Shown: positions 1 through 9,105, numbered from the stretch's first letter. The stretch: 37,640 nucleotides of DNA from JAAYYM01 sp964483395 (GCA_964483395.1 CAZABT010000014.1:1-37640), one strand, 5' to 3'. Notes: generated by a model not told the origin, from the letters alone. Numbers and translations: made by a program.

Positions 1-49
1 ATCAATATTTTCCATAATGTATGTCATTTTTGTGAAAGAAAAAACTACC

Positions 50-80
50 GGAATAGATTTTATGCAAATCACACATACTG
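50..80 (+). promoter_or_regulatory. Putative sigma-G-type (forespore) promoter
   Basis: GGAATA at 50-55 is separated by 18 bases from CATACTG at 74-80. This resembles the Bacillus sigma-G consensus (TGAATA, 17-18, CATACTA); sigma-E promoters share a similar -10. It lies about 50 bases upstream of the first ribosome site, ahead of two spore-coat-like genes, which makes a sporulation promoter plausible. The assignment is by eye and the sigma-F, E and G subclasses cannot be separated. Confidence 0.45.
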
Positions 81-130
81 TTTTCAGAAAAGAGTGGGTA
101 TCATTCTTTTTCATAAATAGGAGGTGTAAT

Positions 131-316
131 ATGGCTAATTTATCAGAACTTGAATTACAGAATCTCAGACACCTGATTGGTGGCTTTGATACGACAAAAA
201 GTAAGATGGAGGACTATGCTTCTTGCACAGAGGACCCCAAGATCAGACAGTTCTTTGAACAAGGTGCACAATCTGCCCAAAAGAACAAGCAGCAGTTAAT
301 GAGTTTCCTGCAGTAA
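131..316 (+). CDS. Small spore-associated-like helical protein (61 aa)
   Basis: This encodes a 61-residue, mostly helical, soluble protein with no signal peptide, starting MANLSELELQ. The start was chosen because AGGAGGTG sits seven bases before ATG 131; an upstream in-frame ATG at 17 lacks a ribosome site. It lies 19 bases before a Coat F-like gene, so the two form a tandem operon. I recall similar short proteins next to Coat F genes in Clostridia, but no catalytic motif is visible and the role in spores is inferred from the neighbour and the sigma-G-like promoter. Function is otherwise unknown. Confidence 0.75.
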   Translation: MANLSELELQNLRHLIGGFDTTKSKMEDYASCTEDPKIRQFFEQGAQSAQKNKQQLMSFLQ

Positions 317-335
317 AGAAAAGGAAGGTGACAAA

Positions 336-593
336 ATGCAAGAAAAAGCAATGGTAAATGACACGCTCGCAGGTATCAACGGTGAATTGGTACGCTACGG
401 CGAAATGATTCCCCAAACGGAAAACAAAGAATTGAAACAGGCTCTGAAGCAGTTCAGAAATGAAAGTGAACAGTCTCAGGAGCAGCTCTATCAAATGGCA
501 AGAGAAAAGTCTTATTATGTTCCCGCTTCCAAGGCAAGTGAGGAAGAAGTACAGCATGTAAAGAGTATTTTCTCCGGCGGCAGCTTCCTGTAA
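336..593 (+). CDS. Spore coat protein, Coat F family-like (85 aa)
   Basis: The 85-residue protein has an N-terminal helix with DTLAGINGELVRYGE, a Gln/Glu-rich second helix, and a C-terminal part with YYVPASKAS. This matches short Coat F (CotF-like) proteins, which are helical bundles associated with the spore coat. The start is supported by AAGGAAGG nine bases upstream. It is the second gene of a two-gene operon and the last rightward gene before a convergent junction with the transglutaminase operon. A coat location is a family-level inference; the protein could also be a spore-core or general stress protein. Confidence 0.7.
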   Translation: MQEKAMVNDTLAGINGELVRYGEMIPQTENKELKQALKQFRNESEQSQEQLYQMAREKSYYVPASKASEEEVQHVKSIFSGGSFL

Positions 594-599
594 GACAAA

Positions 600-650
600 C
601 AAAAAAGATCCCGGAAGGAGAAAGCTTTCTTTCTCCCCAACCGGGTCTGA
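600..650 (-). terminator. Intrinsic terminator of the MoxR/DUF58/transglutaminase operon
   Basis: An inner perfect 8-bp stem (GGAGAAAG/CTTTCTCC, loop CTTT, 617-636) sits inside an outer GATCCCGG/CCGGGTC stem (607-647). Read leftward it is followed by TTTTTTG, so it ends the minus-strand operon. It lies between convergent genes and may also slow rightward transcripts, although that side lacks a U-tract. Confidence 0.75.
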
Positions 651-677
651 TTGTTACATACTGCATAGCTTGATTGG

Positions 678-2969
678 CTATAAGAACAGTCTGATCCTAT
701 AGTAGTACCATTTTCTCATGCTCTTTAACCGGGCCAGAAGTTCTTCCTGCTGCCTGATCGTATACTGTAATATTTCCTGTGTCATTTTATGTTCTCCATA
801 TAAAAAATCCTCATAATCACTCAAAAACTGCAGTTTTACTTCCGGTATCAGCTTTTCCCCACGTACTTTCAGTTCCTGCAAGGTTTCTGACGGATACCTG
901 TCTACCTCCATTTTAGACAGCAGCCACAGATTCCTCTTGATTTCTATGACAAACTGTTCCTCCGGGCTCATATGTCCATATCTGACCCGACGGATTGCCC
1001 TGTCGGTCACAAAGAAAATGCATAAGAACACAAGCAGTATGATGATCGTTATTCCAATGATCTTAAACAGTCTGATCGCTTTCTGTATATCCTCCGCATG
1101 ATCTTCTTCGGACATACCTTCTTCCGCTACCTCTGTCTGGACTGCTTCCCCGCCATATCCATATGGCTTACCGGAGGTGACAATGCTGGTGGCACCTACT
1201 GTTTTCCATGGTGTGTATCTGATTTCGGCATATCCCGGTGTCGGCTCAAACGGAATCCAGCCAAATCCATCAATATAAACCTCCGGCCATGCATGGGAGT
1301 TTCCGGAATATACCGGAATCTCTTTGTCCGGCTGTGTCGCAACACTAAATCCTTCCACATATCTTGCCGGAATTCCCTCTGCTCTGGCCAGCAGCACAAA
1401 TGCCGTTGCAAAATAGGAACAGTAACCCTCTTTCTTTTCTAAAAAATAATCCAAAAAGTCCGCATCACTGCGAATAGAGGCTGGTAATGCACCCGGTGTC
1501 CTCGTATATGTATAGGAAGACAGTGTATGTTCAATGGCCCGCAGCTTTTCGACAGAAGTTGTCTGCCCTTCTGTCATCTGCTCCAGAGAACTGCGTGCAG
1601 TATCAGACAGCTTGATCTCTCCAACATAATTCTGATGAATCATACTCCGATACTCTTGTAGTTCTTCCCATGCAGGTCTGTGCTCATTACTTGGAACATA
1701 ACGGGATACCAATGTATTCCATATCTTTCTATCCTCCGGCAGTGTTTTCTCCATATAATCATACAGGCTGCCCTGATCCAGATTCATCTGCAGAAAGGAA
1801 AGCTCATACCGTGTTCCATAGCCCTGTTTCTTTTGAAATCGAATGACTGCATCCCGTGTATAATCCTCCTCGCAGTTCAGTGCAAATGCCTTCATCGGTG
1901 CAAACAGATACCCTGACTGAAAGAAACGATAGCGTATGGTCAGTCTGCTCTCAGATACAAAATCTTCTTTGTTTCCTTCATACATTCTGATTGCATACAT
2001 CGTTTCTAATGTATCGAGCGTCCTTTCATCAGGATACGGTGTCCTTTCGGCTGTCCAGTTCTTTCCGTCAAAGGTATCATAGATCTTGCCTGTCAGATAT
2101 ACATTTGTTTTCAAATTACGCGCACCCTGAATGGTCATCATTTCCTGCTTTGTGTCTATAACATTTCCTTTTAATTCTCCATCCTCTGAAAAACCCGCAA
2201 AATTCAGTCCGAAATCCTCCGCATCACCATTCGTAATTTTTTCCACCATAGTTGTAAAGGATTCCCTCAAATTAGAATATACATCCTTAACCAGCTTCCA
2301 GTCATAGGGCTTGGGATAAGACGGAAGGACACTTAGCAGCAATAGATAGATAATGCAAAAGGGCATCACCCAGACAATATAAGACCTGTGGTCTCCGCTC
2401 TTTTCTTTTTTCCAGTTAAGCTTTGTCCACTCAATGTACCCCAAAAAGACATACCATATTGTGAATACGGCACCCATATGACTGACATGTTGTCCCATGA
2501 ACATACAAACCAGCAGCACAGCCAATAGCAGGATTGTCAATCCATATCTGATCATTGGTATCCGTTCTAAGAAAAGCTGCAGCATATAACAGAGCAACGC
2601 TATGATCATTGCCTGTATCCATTCATAAACCTGCAGTTGTTCTATATTCCATCCACCGCCTCCAATCACCCATTCACAGTAATTCCTCAAAAAAGACATT
2701 GTCTCTGCAGGTGTCACAAAAACAATCAACACGGCGCATACAGCGCATACACCGATGATGCAGAAAAGTCTGCCTCTGAATCCTGTGAAATTCAACAGCA
2801 ACAGGATTACAAGCATCATCGTTCCCATCAATACATGTACAAATCCCGGCTTGGCGATACCACACCACTGACCGGCACCAAACAAGACCATGCAGGACAG
2901 GAGTGCTGCATAGATCAGACGATATATGATTTCATTCCACTTGATCTGTTTCCATTTATTCTCGTTCAT
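678..2969 (-). CDS. Membrane transglutaminase-like protein (TgpA/YebA type)
   Basis: The 763-residue protein has roughly six N-terminal membrane helices (about 15-220), an extracytoplasmic transglutaminase-like core, one more helix (about 637-656) and a cytoplasmic tail of about 105 residues. The core shows the papain-like catalytic set: Cys517 in EGYCSYFATAF, His559 in GNSHAWPEVYIDG, and an acid at Glu575 in WIPFEPTPG where many relatives have Asp. It is the last gene of MoxR-DUF58-transglutaminase, with 24 bases to the DUF58 gene. The same order occurs as yeaC-yeaD-yebA in Bacillus. Its substrate is not established; protein crosslinking or proteolysis at the outer face of the membrane is the family-level guess. 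Confidence 0.88.
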   Translation of the reverse strand: MNENKWKQIKWNEIIYRLIYAALLSCMVLFGAGQWCGIAKPGFVHVLMGTMMLVILLLLNFTGFRGRLFCIIGVCAVCAVLIVFVTPAETMSFLRNYCEWVIGGGGWNIEQLQVYEWIQAMIIALLCYMLQLFLERIPMIRYGLTILLLAVLLVCMFMGQHVSHMGAVFTIWYVFLGYIEWTKLNWKKEKSGDHRSYIVWVMPFCIIYLLLLSVLPSYPKPYDWKLVKDVYSNLRESFTTMVEKITNGDAEDFGLNFAGFSEDGELKGNVIDTKQEMMTIQGARNLKTNVYLTGKIYDTFDGKNWTAERTPYPDERTLDTLETMYAIRMYEGNKEDFVSESRLTIRYRFFQSGYLFAPMKAFALNCEEDYTRDAVIRFQKKQGYGTRYELSFLQMNLDQGSLYDYMEKTLPEDRKIWNTLVSRYVPSNEHRPAWEELQEYRSMIHQNYVGEIKLSDTARSSLEQMTEGQTTSVEKLRAIEHTLSSYTYTRTPGALPASIRSDADFLDYFLEKKEGYCSYFATAFVLLARAEGIPARYVEGFSVATQPDKEIPVYSGNSHAWPEVYIDGFGWIPFEPTPGYAEIRYTPWKTVGATSIVTSGKPYGYGGEAVQTEVAEEGMSEEDHAEDIQKAIRLFKIIGITIIILLVFLCIFFVTDRAIRRVRYGHMSPEEQFVIEIKRNLWLLSKMEVDRYPSETLQELKVRGEKLIPEVKLQFLSDYEDFLYGEHKMTQEILQYTIRQQEELLARLKSMRKWYYYRIRLFL

Positions 2970-2993
2970 AGGCCTTCTTTTCCTGTTATACTG

Positions 2994-4160
2994 CTACAAA
3001 ATATCCTTTAATTCTGCATTGACCGGCACCGAAATGATACGAAGTCTTTCATTTCCCTGCTTAATCAGATCTTCTATCGGATCATCTGTAACCACATAGA
3101 GTACCGTTACGATTCCCTGATTCAGAAGCGGCTCCAGCATGACGAGCGTATCATTGGTCACCGTCTGAAGAACCCCGATCAAAATCCTGCAATGACTCAT
3201 TGCTGCTTCCGTCAGAATGCTCTGCAGAATCACCTGATGATCGAGTTCAAGATCAAACTGTGTTTCCGATATCATTCTGTACAGCTCCTCATAATCACGC
3301 AGTCCTCTTACAGACTTTTTGCCGAACTTCTGCTGCCCCTGCAGCAATGTATAAGATATATTTTTTTCAGCCAGAAACTGTCCCAGCGCCAGCACCGTCT
3401 CAAGAACCTGATTTTCCGGTGGCAAATAAGTCAATATCTGATCACTGTAACGCTTTGTGTCAAAAAACAGACAAATCAATTGCTTCTCTTCCCCGATTCT
3501 GTTTCTTGTTTTCAGTTTCTGTTCCCGTGCCGTCGCTTTCCAATGGATATATTTGATCGGATCGCCCTGTACATAATCCCTGACCACAACATCCGGCTCC
3601 GTCGCGGCAATATAGCTTTCCTTCTGAACGAAAGCCGTCACATCTGAAATACTTCCAAGCTCCTCGAGATGTATCATGCGCGGCTGCACCAATGCCTTGA
3701 TCGATCCCTGAATCTCATACTTAAAAGAAAATAATCTGAAAAAATCGGTTATGATCACTTCCTTGACCCCAACCTCATATTCACCACGATACCTGCAGAC
3801 CAGCTTCGTTTCATAAGTATACCTGTCTCCCGGCAAAAGTTCATATTCCATATTGTCCGGAATATCCTCCACATAGGAGAGTGTGGAAAACATCCTTGCC
3901 TTCACACTGGCAAATCCATAATAATCTTCATTTTCCAATACAAAGAAGTAAGGTACTGCCTGCATGCATGTGATGGTTCTGCTTTCTATCTGCTGATAAA
4001 TCCTGAAACGAAAATAGACACATAGTGTATAAATCAAAGAAATAACCGGAATGAGAGACACGCCAAAAAACAGTCCATAACTGACCGCTCCGCCAAAATG
4101 ACTTATGAAAATCAAAGATAAAACCCATATCCCCAATAGAATCCATCTGCGTTTCCGCAT
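2994..4160 (-). CDS. DUF58 domain-containing membrane protein
   Basis: The 388-residue protein begins with two adjacent membrane helices (about 5-50). The DUF58 hallmark lies at about 195-212, with DYVQGDPIKYIHWKATAR. The C-terminal half resembles the von Willebrand A-like fold that pairs with MoxR ATPases. The start has AAGGGGG seven bases upstream. The gene is 10 bases after the MoxR stop and 24 before the transglutaminase start, so the three are translated from one transcript. The family role, as adaptor between a MoxR AAA ATPase and membrane-bound targets, is established only loosely. No truncation is visible. Confidence 0.88.
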   Translation of the reverse strand: MRKRRWILLGIWVLSLIFISHFGGAVSYGLFFGVSLIPVISLIYTLCVYFRFRIYQQIESRTITCMQAVPYFFVLENEDYYGFASVKARMFSTLSYVEDIPDNMEYELLPGDRYTYETKLVCRYRGEYEVGVKEVIITDFFRLFSFKYEIQGSIKALVQPRMIHLEELGSISDVTAFVQKESYIAATEPDVVVRDYVQGDPIKYIHWKATAREQKLKTRNRIGEEKQLICLFFDTKRYSDQILTYLPPENQVLETVLALGQFLAEKNISYTLLQGQQKFGKKSVRGLRDYEELYRMISETQFDLELDHQVILQSILTEAAMSHCRILIGVLQTVTNDTLVMLEPLLNQGIVTVLYVVTDDPIEDLIKQGNERLRIISVPVNAELKDIL

Positions 4161-4170
4161 ATCTGCCCCC

Positions 4171-5106
4171 TTAGATCGGCACCTTTACCTTTAAAATCAA
4201 ACTCTTCAAGATAGCTGATATACTTTCCTTACGAATCTGAGCTTCCGGAGACAGCGTTAATCTATGCGCCAATACACTGTCTGCCACATACTTGACATCA
4301 TCCGGCTTCACATAATCCCTGCCTTCCAAATAGGCACATGCCTGAGAAGCTCGCAGCAGAGACAGCAGTGCACGCGGACTTGCACCCAAACGAAAACGTT
4401 CTTCGTTTCTGGTCTGCTCAATAATACTTTCCATATAATTGATCAAAGGATCTGTCACCTTCACTTCACATACCAGTTTTTTGATGGCAATGATATCTTC
4501 TACTTCACATACCGCTGCAGTCTTTTCCGGCGTTTTTCCTTCCAAAAACTGAAAAGCCATACGAACCTCCTGCACTCTGTCCGGATAGCCTATAGACAGA
4601 CGCATCATAAAGCGATCCATCTGTGCCTCCGGTAACGGATAGGTTCCTAAAAACTCCACCGGATTCTGCGTCGCTATGACCATAAAAGGCTCCGGCAGCG
4701 GATAAGTCACTCCATCCACGGTCACCTGTCCCTCTGCCATGGCTTCCAATAAGCTGGACTGCGTCTTGGGCGAGGTTCTGTTGATTTCGTCTCCCAACAA
4801 AATGTTGTGCATCACAACACCGTCTCTATGCTCGAATTCGCCCGTCTTCATATTATAGACAGACATTCCTGCAATGTCCCCGGGCAGTGTATCCGGTGTA
4901 AACTGGATTCGTCCAAAGGAGCAGTCAGTGCTTCTCGCAAGCGTACTCGCAAGCGTTGTCTTCCCGACTCCCGGTACATCCTCCAAAAGCACATGTCCAC
5001 CCGCGATCAGACAGATCATTACCTGATTCACAATGTCCTCTTTTCCGACAAACACCTGATTGATCGCTTCCTTCATTTTCTGCAGAAGTTCCTGTTCTCT
5101 TGTCAT
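4171..5106 (-). CDS. MoxR-family AAA+ ATPase
   Basis: This 311-residue AAA+ ATPase has Walker A VPGVGKTT (44-51), Walker B LLGDEIN (103-109), sensor-1 VIATQNP (about 143-149) and an arginine-finger region around PEAQMDRFMMR. MoxR proteins act as chaperone-like ATPases that activate or assemble partner proteins, usually a linked DUF58 or VWA protein, which here follows 10 bases downstream. The start at 5106 is chosen because AAAGGAG lies eight bases upstream. The reading frame stays open through the assembly gap into the upstream gene, but that continuity is an artefact of the N run. The promoter may be in the gap. Confidence 0.93.
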   Translation of the reverse strand: MTREQELLQKMKEAINQVFVGKEDIVNQVMICLIAGGHVLLEDVPGVGKTTLASTLARSTDCSFGRIQFTPDTLPGDIAGMSVYNMKTGEFEHRDGVVMHNILLGDEINRTSPKTQSSLLEAMAEGQVTVDGVTYPLPEPFMVIATQNPVEFLGTYPLPEAQMDRFMMRLSIGYPDRVQEVRMAFQFLEGKTPEKTAAVCEVEDIIAIKKLVCEVKVTDPLINYMESIIEQTRNEERFRLGASPRALLSLLRASQACAYLEGRDYVKPDDVKYVADSVLAHRLTLSPEAQIRKESISAILKSLILKVKVPI

Positions 5107-5137
5107 GGCCTCATCTCCTTTACCTATTTTTAATATG

Positions 5138-5237
5138 NNNNNNNNNNNNNNNNNNNNNNNNNNNNNNNNNNNNNNNNNNNNNNNNNNNNNNNNNNNNNNN
5201 NNNNNNNNNNNNNNNNNNNNNNNNNNNNNNNNNNNNN
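5138..5237. other. Assembly gap (100 N)
   Basis: There are exactly 100 N, the usual placeholder for a gap of unknown size. It removes the end of the YkgJ-type gene and whatever separates it from the MoxR gene. Confidence 0.99.
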
Positions 5238-5946
5238 AAACTGTATGCGATAGTCTGTGGACGTCCTCCCCTCCAAAGGGTGTGTTAATTCCATATAATC
5301 GTTCAGCCTGTTCTAAAAGCGGCAGGAACTGCTCAAAGAAGTCTTCCTGCATATCATAAGACCTCTGAAAAAAGGTCTGCAGCAAATATAGATTCAAGCT
5401 CTTCACAGCATCTTCTGTCATCTCATCCAACTGTTCCCGAAGTGCTTTCAGAAAATCGTGATAGTGCAATATGTATTGTTCATATTTTGCAAGCTGCGGT
5501 ATTCCAAGCCACTTGCTGATTTTCACCTTGGTCTTTCCGCTTCGCTCGCATTCACCTGTCTGGAGAATGTAGTGCAGTTTATGATTCTCATAATACCGCC
5601 CCAATGGATATAATCTGCAAATACCCGGACGATAGCCATGTATCCCGCACATACCCTGCTCATTCAAAAATGCACAGTGATCGGTTTCAGGAACCGGCTT
5701 CAGATTCGGCAGAATAAGGCCTTCCACTACATTCAGTTCTATTTTCCCCTGCAGTAATTCCTCAAAAGACTGCCGCTCACTTCTTTCCAATTGGAAAATA
5801 TCATATGGGTCCAAAATGATCAAATCGCACAGGCCATGACAACAATCAGAACATCCTCTGCAGTCATGACAGTCGATTTTAACCATATCACTGCTTCTGT
5901 ACAGCTTTCCATCTGAAATTTCTTCAAGACTTCCCTCTCTTGACAT
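5238..5946 (-). CDS. YkgJ-type cysteine-cluster protein (3' end missing in gap)
   Basis: The visible 236 residues carry an N-terminal cluster of cysteines spaced C26-x2-C29-x2-C32-x2-CC, another at C40, and later CAFLNEQGMCGIHGYRPGIC. This is the signature of the YkgJ / UPF0153 family, predicted to bind zinc or an iron-sulfur cluster (motif near GYRPGICRLYPLG). Start 5946 has AAAGGAG upstream. The C-terminus is lost in the gap at 5138-5237. Its position ahead of the MoxR operon suggests co-transcription, but the gap prevents proof. The biochemical role of the family is unknown. Confidence 0.8.
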
Positions 5947-5978
5947 AGCCTCATGTCTCCTTTAGTTGATCAAAACAA

Positions 5979-6007
5979 ACAGGACACCGAAATCATTTTC
6001 GATGTCC
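5979..6007 (-). terminator. Intrinsic terminator after the GNAT gene
   Basis: AGGACACCGAAA and TTTCGATGTCCT form a stem with one C-A mismatch and a TCAT loop. Read leftward it is followed by TGTTTGTTTTG. It ends the TetR-GNAT transcript. A TATAAT at 6010-6015 (minus strand) just upstream could instead start the YkgJ transcript, but its -35 is poor. Confidence 0.65.
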
Positions 6008-6041
6008 TAATTATACACTATAATCCATATTTGGAATATCC

Positions 6042-6557
6042 CTATTTTAGCTCACCTCTGAGTAATGAGTACATACAATAATCGAATACTTGCCCGTTTT
6101 TATAGACTCCCTTTCTCATGGTTCCTTCATATGTAAATCCGGCCTTTTCAAGCACGCCTCTGGAGCCTGCATTGTATGCGAAGGGCTCTGCAAATATCCT
6201 TTCAATCGGATACATTTCAAATGCTTCTTTGCAAAGCTGCTTTGCCGCTCTTGATGTAATTCCCTTTCTCCAATAGTCCTCTCCGAGCCAGTACCCCAGT
6301 TCTCCTGATTTCTCATAAACATCATCCTTAACGAAGATTCCAATGCTGCCAACCACCCGTCCGTCAACTACAATGGCTCTGGTAATCTGGTGATCATCTC
6401 CCTTGGCAACACAATCATCTACATACCACTGCGCATCTGCCAGTGTATACGGACTTGGAAACACATTTCTTAAATTTGCTGCCACCTTGGGGTTATCTGC
6501 AACAGCTGCTACATCAGCCGCGTCTTCATGACGCCATTTTCTCAATTCAAAATTCAT
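6042..6557 (-). CDS. GNAT N-acetyltransferase, RimJ/RimL type
   Basis: The 171-residue protein begins MNFELRKWRHEDAADVA and contains the GNAT acetyl-CoA-binding region at LGYWLGEDYWRKGITSRAAK, followed by the typical FAYNAGSRGVLEKAGFTYEG and a C-terminal DYCMYSLLRGE. This is the RimJ/RimL-like subgroup, which acetylates protein N-termini or small amines and antibiotics. The start is set by AGAGGAG seven bases upstream of ATG 6557; a longer frame to 6614 has no ribosome site and would abut the TetR gene. It is co-directional with, and 58 bases downstream of, the TetR regulator, so that regulator probably controls it. The substrate is unknown. Confidence 0.88.
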   Translation of the reverse strand: MNFELRKWRHEDAADVAAVADNPKVAANLRNVFPSPYTLADAQWYVDDCVAKGDDHQITRAIVVDGRVVGSIGIFVKDDVYEKSGELGYWLGEDYWRKGITSRAAKQLCKEAFEMYPIERIFAEPFAYNAGSRGVLEKAGFTYEGTMRKGVYKNGQVFDYCMYSLLRGELK

Positions 6558-6615
6558 GTTCATTCTCCTCTTCTGTTCAATTTGAAGCATTCTGGGTTCT
6601 GCCCCTGCTCTCATC

Positions 6616-7182
6616 TTATTTTTTCAATAATTGATTAATACAATATTCATAATTATCAGCCGTTTCGGCAGATATCGGAATGACACGGCTCCACATTCGG
6701 ATTCCCTGATAGGCATACAGAATCATCGTAATCGCCTGCATTGCATTTTCTTCACGAAATTCTCCCCTTTGGATTCCATATTTCATCAACCGGTTCCATT
6801 TCTGCGTTCCGATACTATTCAGCCTGTCAAATAAATCGGAATCAACAAAATTGGCGTATTCGTAAATCGAAAGGCTCAGAGACTCCTGCGGACACATCAT
6901 TTCTTCCTTCAAAATCTGGATTTCTTTTTTCAATATCTCAAAAGCCGGGATATTTTCTGCAATTCCCTGATCAATCAGATCCTCATTTCTCTGAGACATC
7001 TCTGTGAACATTTCCTCGAATATCTGCGCTGTACTTTCATAATGGCGATACAGTCCGCCGCGGCTCAGACCTGTCACCTCACAGATATCCTTCATTGTGA
7101 CCTGGGAAAATCCTTTTTGTGCAAATAGCTTTTTTGCCTGTTCACGAATCATCTCTCTGGTCTGCTTCCCTTTTTCTCCCAT
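6616..7182 (-). CDS. TetR/AcrR-family transcriptional regulator
   Basis: The 188-residue protein has an N-terminal TetR helix-turn-helix (about residues 10-55) with MKDICEVTGLSRGGLYRHYES, and a helical C-terminal ligand and dimer domain. The start has AAGGGAG five bases upstream. It is the first gene of a TetR-GNAT pair. The 138-base region upstream carries a consensus-like promoter overlapped by two GACAT-N2-ATGTC dyads, strongly suggesting autorepression. The ligand cannot be inferred. Confidence 0.9.
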   Translation of the reverse strand: MGEKGKQTREMIREQAKKLFAQKGFSQVTMKDICEVTGLSRGGLYRHYESTAQIFEEMFTEMSQRNEDLIDQGIAENIPAFEILKKEIQILKEEMMCPQESLSLSIYEYANFVDSDLFDRLNSIGTQKWNRLMKYGIQRGEFREENAMQAITMILYAYQGIRMWSRVIPISAETADNYEYCINQLLKK

Positions 7183-7240
7183 AGCTTCTCCCTTCCACAG
7201 TCATCCATTTGCAGCATATAGTCATCAATAAAATGCTTTA

Positions 7241-7305
7241 AAAAGAGACATCCATGTCGCTTGTTCTGTATGAACATTATGCGACATACATGTCTCTTTT
7301 GTCAA
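7241..7305 (-). promoter_or_regulatory. TetR promoter with twin GACAT-N2-ATGTC operators, doubling as proS terminator
   Basis: Minus-strand TTGACA (7305-7300), an 18-base spacer and CATAAT (7281-7276) form a promoter for the TetR gene. Two short dyads, GACATCCATGTC (7247-7258) and GACATACATGTC (7283-7294), have centres 36 bases apart; one lies in the promoter spacer. The two 20-base arms 7241-7260 and 7281-7300 are also inverted repeats of each other (18 of 20) flanked by A4 and T4, so the same DNA can act as the terminator of proS. Confidence 0.7.
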
Positions 7306-7320
7306 GTACAATTTGTAAAA

Positions 7321-9030
7321 TTATAAATTCACATGTATTAAGCCTTCTAATTTGGCCACTGCTTCATTGACAGAAGCTTTCATCGAAACTGTCTTATCCC
7401 TTGACACAATCTCACAACAGTTTTCCTTCAGATTTCTCGGGCTGACGATTAGTCTCAGCGGAACACCCAGCAAATCTGCGTCAGAAAACATAGCACCTGC
7501 ACTGATATTCCGATCATCATAAATCACTTCAATACCGGCTTTCTGCAATTTCTCATACAGTTCCTCTGCGCAGGCCTTTACATCGGCTTGGTCAGCCCGC
7601 AGTGCGCAAATATGCACCTGCCACGGAGCAATGGCCATCGGCCAGATCGGCCCATACTCATCATGGTGCGCTTCACAGACGGAAGCTGCCAGTCTGCCGA
7701 CACCGATTCCGTAGCAACCCATAATCGGATGATGGCTGACTCCCTCCTGATCACAGTAGGTCATGTTCATGGACTTTGTATACTTTGTTCCAAGCTGAAA
7801 AATATTTCCTACCTCGATGCCACGTGAAATAGAAATAGCCGGTTTTCCGCAGCATGGGCAGATGCCTCCATCCACGATCTTGGCAAAATCATAATACTCC
7901 GCCGTTGCCATATCACGTTCCATATCCAGTCCCGTATAATGATATTCCTCAACATTGCCACCGCAGGATAAGTTATTTGCATGCTTCAGCGAACGATCAT
8001 ACAGCACTGTAAAATTACCCGTCAGATGATAGGGTCCGATATAACCGGCATTCAATCCACACTCCTCTGTGATGACTGCAGGGTGTATCTCACAGCCGAG
8101 ATAGTTGGTCAGCTTTGTTTCATTGATGTCCAGATCTCCGCGAATAAATACAACTACATATGAATCATCATGATTTCTTTGATATACAACAGCCTTGCAG
8201 CTCTTGTCCTTTGCACTGTGAAGAAATTCACAGATATCCTCAATGGTATGGATCTCTGGTGTATGGACAAGTGTCAGTTCTTCGGAAGCTGTGTCTCTTT
8301 TATTTTCAATGATGCTTTCTGCTGCTTCCATATTTGCCCGATAATCGCATTCCCCGCAAACCGCTATGGAATCCTCTCCAATCGGTGTCAAAAGCATGAA
8401 CTCGTGAGATATGCTCCCACCCATCATACCGGAATCAGAAGCAACCGCAACGACCTCCGGAAGTCCGACCCTCTCATAGATACGCTCATATGCCTGATAG
8501 CAGCGGTCATAATATTTCTCTAAATCCTCTTGACTTGTATGAAAGGAATAAGCATCCTTCATCGTAAATTCTCTTACACGAATGAGACCGGCTCTCGGGC
8601 GGGCTTCATCGCGAAACTTTGTCTGAATTTGATAAATCATAAACGGATATTTGGAATAAGTCTGTCCATACTCCCGTACAAGCTGCACCGCTGCCTCTTC
8701 ATGCGTCATTCCGAGGACAAGCGGGCTCTTGCTCCTGTCCGTAAAGCGTACCAGTTCATTTCCAATGCTTTCATATCTACCTGATTCCTGCCACAGACTT
8801 GCCGGCATAACGACCGGAAACTGAACCTCCTGTCCGTCAATTGCATCCATTTCTTCTCTGATAATCTGTTCGATTTTACGTGTAATCCGCTTGAGCGGCA
8901 TATAAGATGAGTAAATGCCGTTTGCCACATATCTCATATACCCGCCGCGCACCATCAACGCATGACTGTCAATCACACAGTCCGCCGGTTTTTCCTTGAA
9001 TCTGTCTCCTACCAGTTTTTCTAACCTCAT
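7321..9030 (-). CDS. proS: Prolyl-tRNA synthetase (bacterial type)
   Basis: The 569-residue class II enzyme charges tRNA-Pro with proline in the cytoplasm. Motif 1 lies around GGYMRYVANGIYSSYMPLKR, motif 2 is FRDEARPRAGLIRVREF, and motif 3 is GIGVGRLAASVCEAHHDE. A long insertion between motifs 2 and 3 is the editing (INS) domain of the bacterial type. The C-terminal anticodon-binding domain starts near WQVHICALRADQ. The length fits the family. The start at 9030 has GTGGAGG upstream. No T-box leader is visible in the 75 bases between this gene and the upstream MCP-like gene. Confidence 0.97.
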   Translation of the reverse strand: MRLEKLVGDRFKEKPADCVIDSHALMVRGGYMRYVANGIYSSYMPLKRITRKIEQIIREEMDAIDGQEVQFPVVMPASLWQESGRYESIGNELVRFTDRSKSPLVLGMTHEEAAVQLVREYGQTYSKYPFMIYQIQTKFRDEARPRAGLIRVREFTMKDAYSFHTSQEDLEKYYDRCYQAYERIYERVGLPEVVAVASDSGMMGGSISHEFMLLTPIGEDSIAVCGECDYRANMEAAESIIENKRDTASEELTLVHTPEIHTIEDICEFLHSAKDKSCKAVVYQRNHDDSYVVVFIRGDLDINETKLTNYLGCEIHPAVITEECGLNAGYIGPYHLTGNFTVLYDRSLKHANNLSCGGNVEEYHYTGLDMERDMATAEYYDFAKIVDGGICPCCGKPAISISRGIEVGNIFQLGTKYTKSMNMTYCDQEGVSHHPIMGCYGIGVGRLAASVCEAHHDEYGPIWPMAIAPWQVHICALRADQADVKACAEELYEKLQKAGIEVIYDDRNISAGAMFSDADLLGVPLRLIVSPRNLKENCCEIVSRDKTVSMKASVNEAVAKLEGLIHVNL

Positions 9031-9105
9031 GTCCGTTCCTCCACTTGTATACTTACGAATAAAAAAGCCCTAAGCCTGATAACCACTGTTTACTTAACTG
9101 CCATA

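Noticed and set aside
3192..3647. Plus-strand open frames opposite the DUF58 gene
   Set aside because: Composition and the absence of ribosome sites show them to be antisense shadows of a well-supported gene; the same holds for the other plus-strand frames beyond 650.
4171..5946. A single 591-residue YkgJ-MoxR fusion
   Set aside because: The frame is open only because 100 N are translated as unknown residues. A ribosome site and ATG at 5106 mark a separate MoxR gene.
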